NCBI GenBank assembly: GCA_949747745.1
Contig: CATKFT010000079.1
Span: 1 to 15,455, forward strand
Source: an uncultured Clostridia bacterium
Lineage (GTDB): Bacteria; Bacillota_A; Clostridia; TANB77; CAG-508
Reading direction: 5' to 3'
DNA length: 15,455 nt
The notes under the pieces were generated by a model. That model did not search any database, was not told where the DNA came from, and worked only from the letters and a program-made list of their open reading frames with translations. This document shows, piece after piece, positions 14,754 to 15,455 of the stretch (position 1 is its first letter; each line of letters starts with the position of its first letter). The translations under genes and the position numbers were made by a program.

Positions 14754-15455
14754 TTAATTTGATTTTGGATTAAGAATAGTTTTTCCTCCCATATAAGGTT
14801 GTAAAGCCTTAGGTATAGTTACACTTCCATCTTCTTTATAGTTATTTTCAATTAATGCTATAAGCATACGAGGTGGGGCAACTACAGTGTTGTTTAAAGT
14901 GTGTGCAAAATAATTTCCTTTTTCACCTTTTATACGTATACCTAAACGTCTACTTTGGGCATCAGTTAAGTTTGAACAACTTCCTACTTCAAAATATTTT
15001 TGTTGCCTTGGGCTCCAAGCTTCTACATCAACACTTTTTGCCTTTAAATCTGCAAGGTCTCCACTACAACACTCTAATGTACGAACAGGGATATCTAAAC
15101 TTCTAAACAATTCAACAGTATAAGACCACATTTTATCATACCATTCATAGCTTTGTTCTGGTTCACAAACAACAATCATTTCTTGTTTTTCAAATTGATG
15201 TATACGATAAACTCCACGTTCTTCAATTCCATGTGATCCTTTTTCTTTTCTAAAACATGGAGAATAAGATGTCATAGTATATGGTAAATTAGATTTTTGT
15301 AAAATTTGGTCTTTAAATTTTCCAATCATAGAGTGTCCACTAGTTCCTATTAAATATAAATCTTCGCCCTCAATTTTATACATCATAGCATCCATTTCTT
15401 CAAAGCTCATAACACCTGTTACAACATCTGCTCTTATCATAAATGGTGGAATTGC
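14754..15455 (-). CDS. serS: Seryl-tRNA synthetase, C-terminal catalytic part (5' end outside window)
   Basis: The class II synthetase that charges tRNA-Ser and, for selenocysteine users, tRNA-Sec. The visible 233 residues cover the catalytic domain: IPPFMIRADVV, then TSGHSMIG, motif 2 SPCFRKEKGSHG with YRIHQFEKQEM, and VEAWSPRQQKYFEVGSCSN (serine/zinc-free active-site strand). Motif 3 is NNTVVAPPRMLIALIEN. Motif 3 lacks the GSGxA seen in the usual bacterial enzyme and looks more like the NxTxxAxxR form of the archaeal/eukaryotic-type branch. The N-terminal coiled-coil arm lies outside the window. There is no clear terminator in the 150-base gap to engB. No CGG codon is present. Confidence 0.9.
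   Translation of the reverse strand, partial: AIPPFMIRADVVTGVMSFEEMDAMMYKIEGEDLYLIGTSGHSMIGKFKDQILQKSNLPYTMTSYSPCFRKEKGSHGIEERGVYRIHQFEKQEMIVVCEPEQSYEWYDKMWSYTVELFRSLDIPVRTLECCSGDLADLKAKSVDVEAWSPRQQKYFEVGSCSNLTDAQSRRLGIRIKGEKGNYFAHTLNNTVVAPPRMLIALIENNYKEDGSVTIPKALQPYMGGKTILNPKSN

Overview
The window comes from a low-GC, endospore-forming member of the Clostridia. Coding sequence is strongly AT-rich, arginine is written mostly AGA, and starts carry AGGAGG-type ribosome binding sites. The sporulation set (SpoIIID, YabG, Veg, SipL with SPOCS and LysM domains, YunB) points to Clostridia rather than Bacillus, because SipL is the clostridial partner of SpoIVA. I cannot name a genus.

Layout. At 1-1025 is the 3' end of a large serine recombinase gene. 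It runs straight into the 3' half of spoIIID (1003-1164), so a mobile element appears to sit inside spoIIID, as skin elements sit inside sigK. A short zinc-ribbon gene converges on it (1195-1365, minus). Then come yabG (1605-2457), veg with a near-perfect SigA promoter (2719-3012), sipL (3104-4657), yunB (4858-5577), mbl (5771-6775), mtaB (6892-8191), mfd (8442-12060), a TrmH/SpoU-family rRNA methyltransferase gene (12163-12951) and a small membrane-protein gene (13079-13408). On the minus strand are a DUF4364 gene (13488-14021) coupled to engB/ysxC (14018-14603), and the 3' part of serS (14754 to the window end).

The most unusual signal is in the reading frames. Four conserved housekeeping or sporulation genes (yabG, mtaB, mfd, engB) are broken by apparent +1 frameshifts, seven in all, four of them in mfd. 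Every break has the same form: an in-frame CGG codon after which the protein continues one base later, so that C is skipped and GGN is read as a conserved glycine. I checked every CGG I could find in coding sequence. All seven in-frame CGGs are such shift points and none encodes arginine. About eleven CGG trinucleotides spanning codon boundaries are read normally. CGT, CGC, CGA, AGA and AGG are used as ordinary arginine codons. After correction all four proteins have family-typical length. This looks like CGG being an unassigned codon that drives +1 frameshifting, or CGGN being read as a four-base glycine codon. Random sequencing error is a poor fit but has not been excluded.

How the genes work together. 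SpoIIID regulates mother-cell transcription, SipL tethers the SpoIVA coat basement layer, YabG processes coat proteins including SpoIVA, YunB is needed for normal spores, and Mbl organises wall growth. If the element in spoIIID is developmentally excised, it would gate this programme. MtaB, the TrmH-family enzyme, EngB and SerRS serve translation, and Mfd couples transcription to repair. No tRNA, rRNA or CRISPR array is visible, and no gap without a gene exceeds 300 bases.
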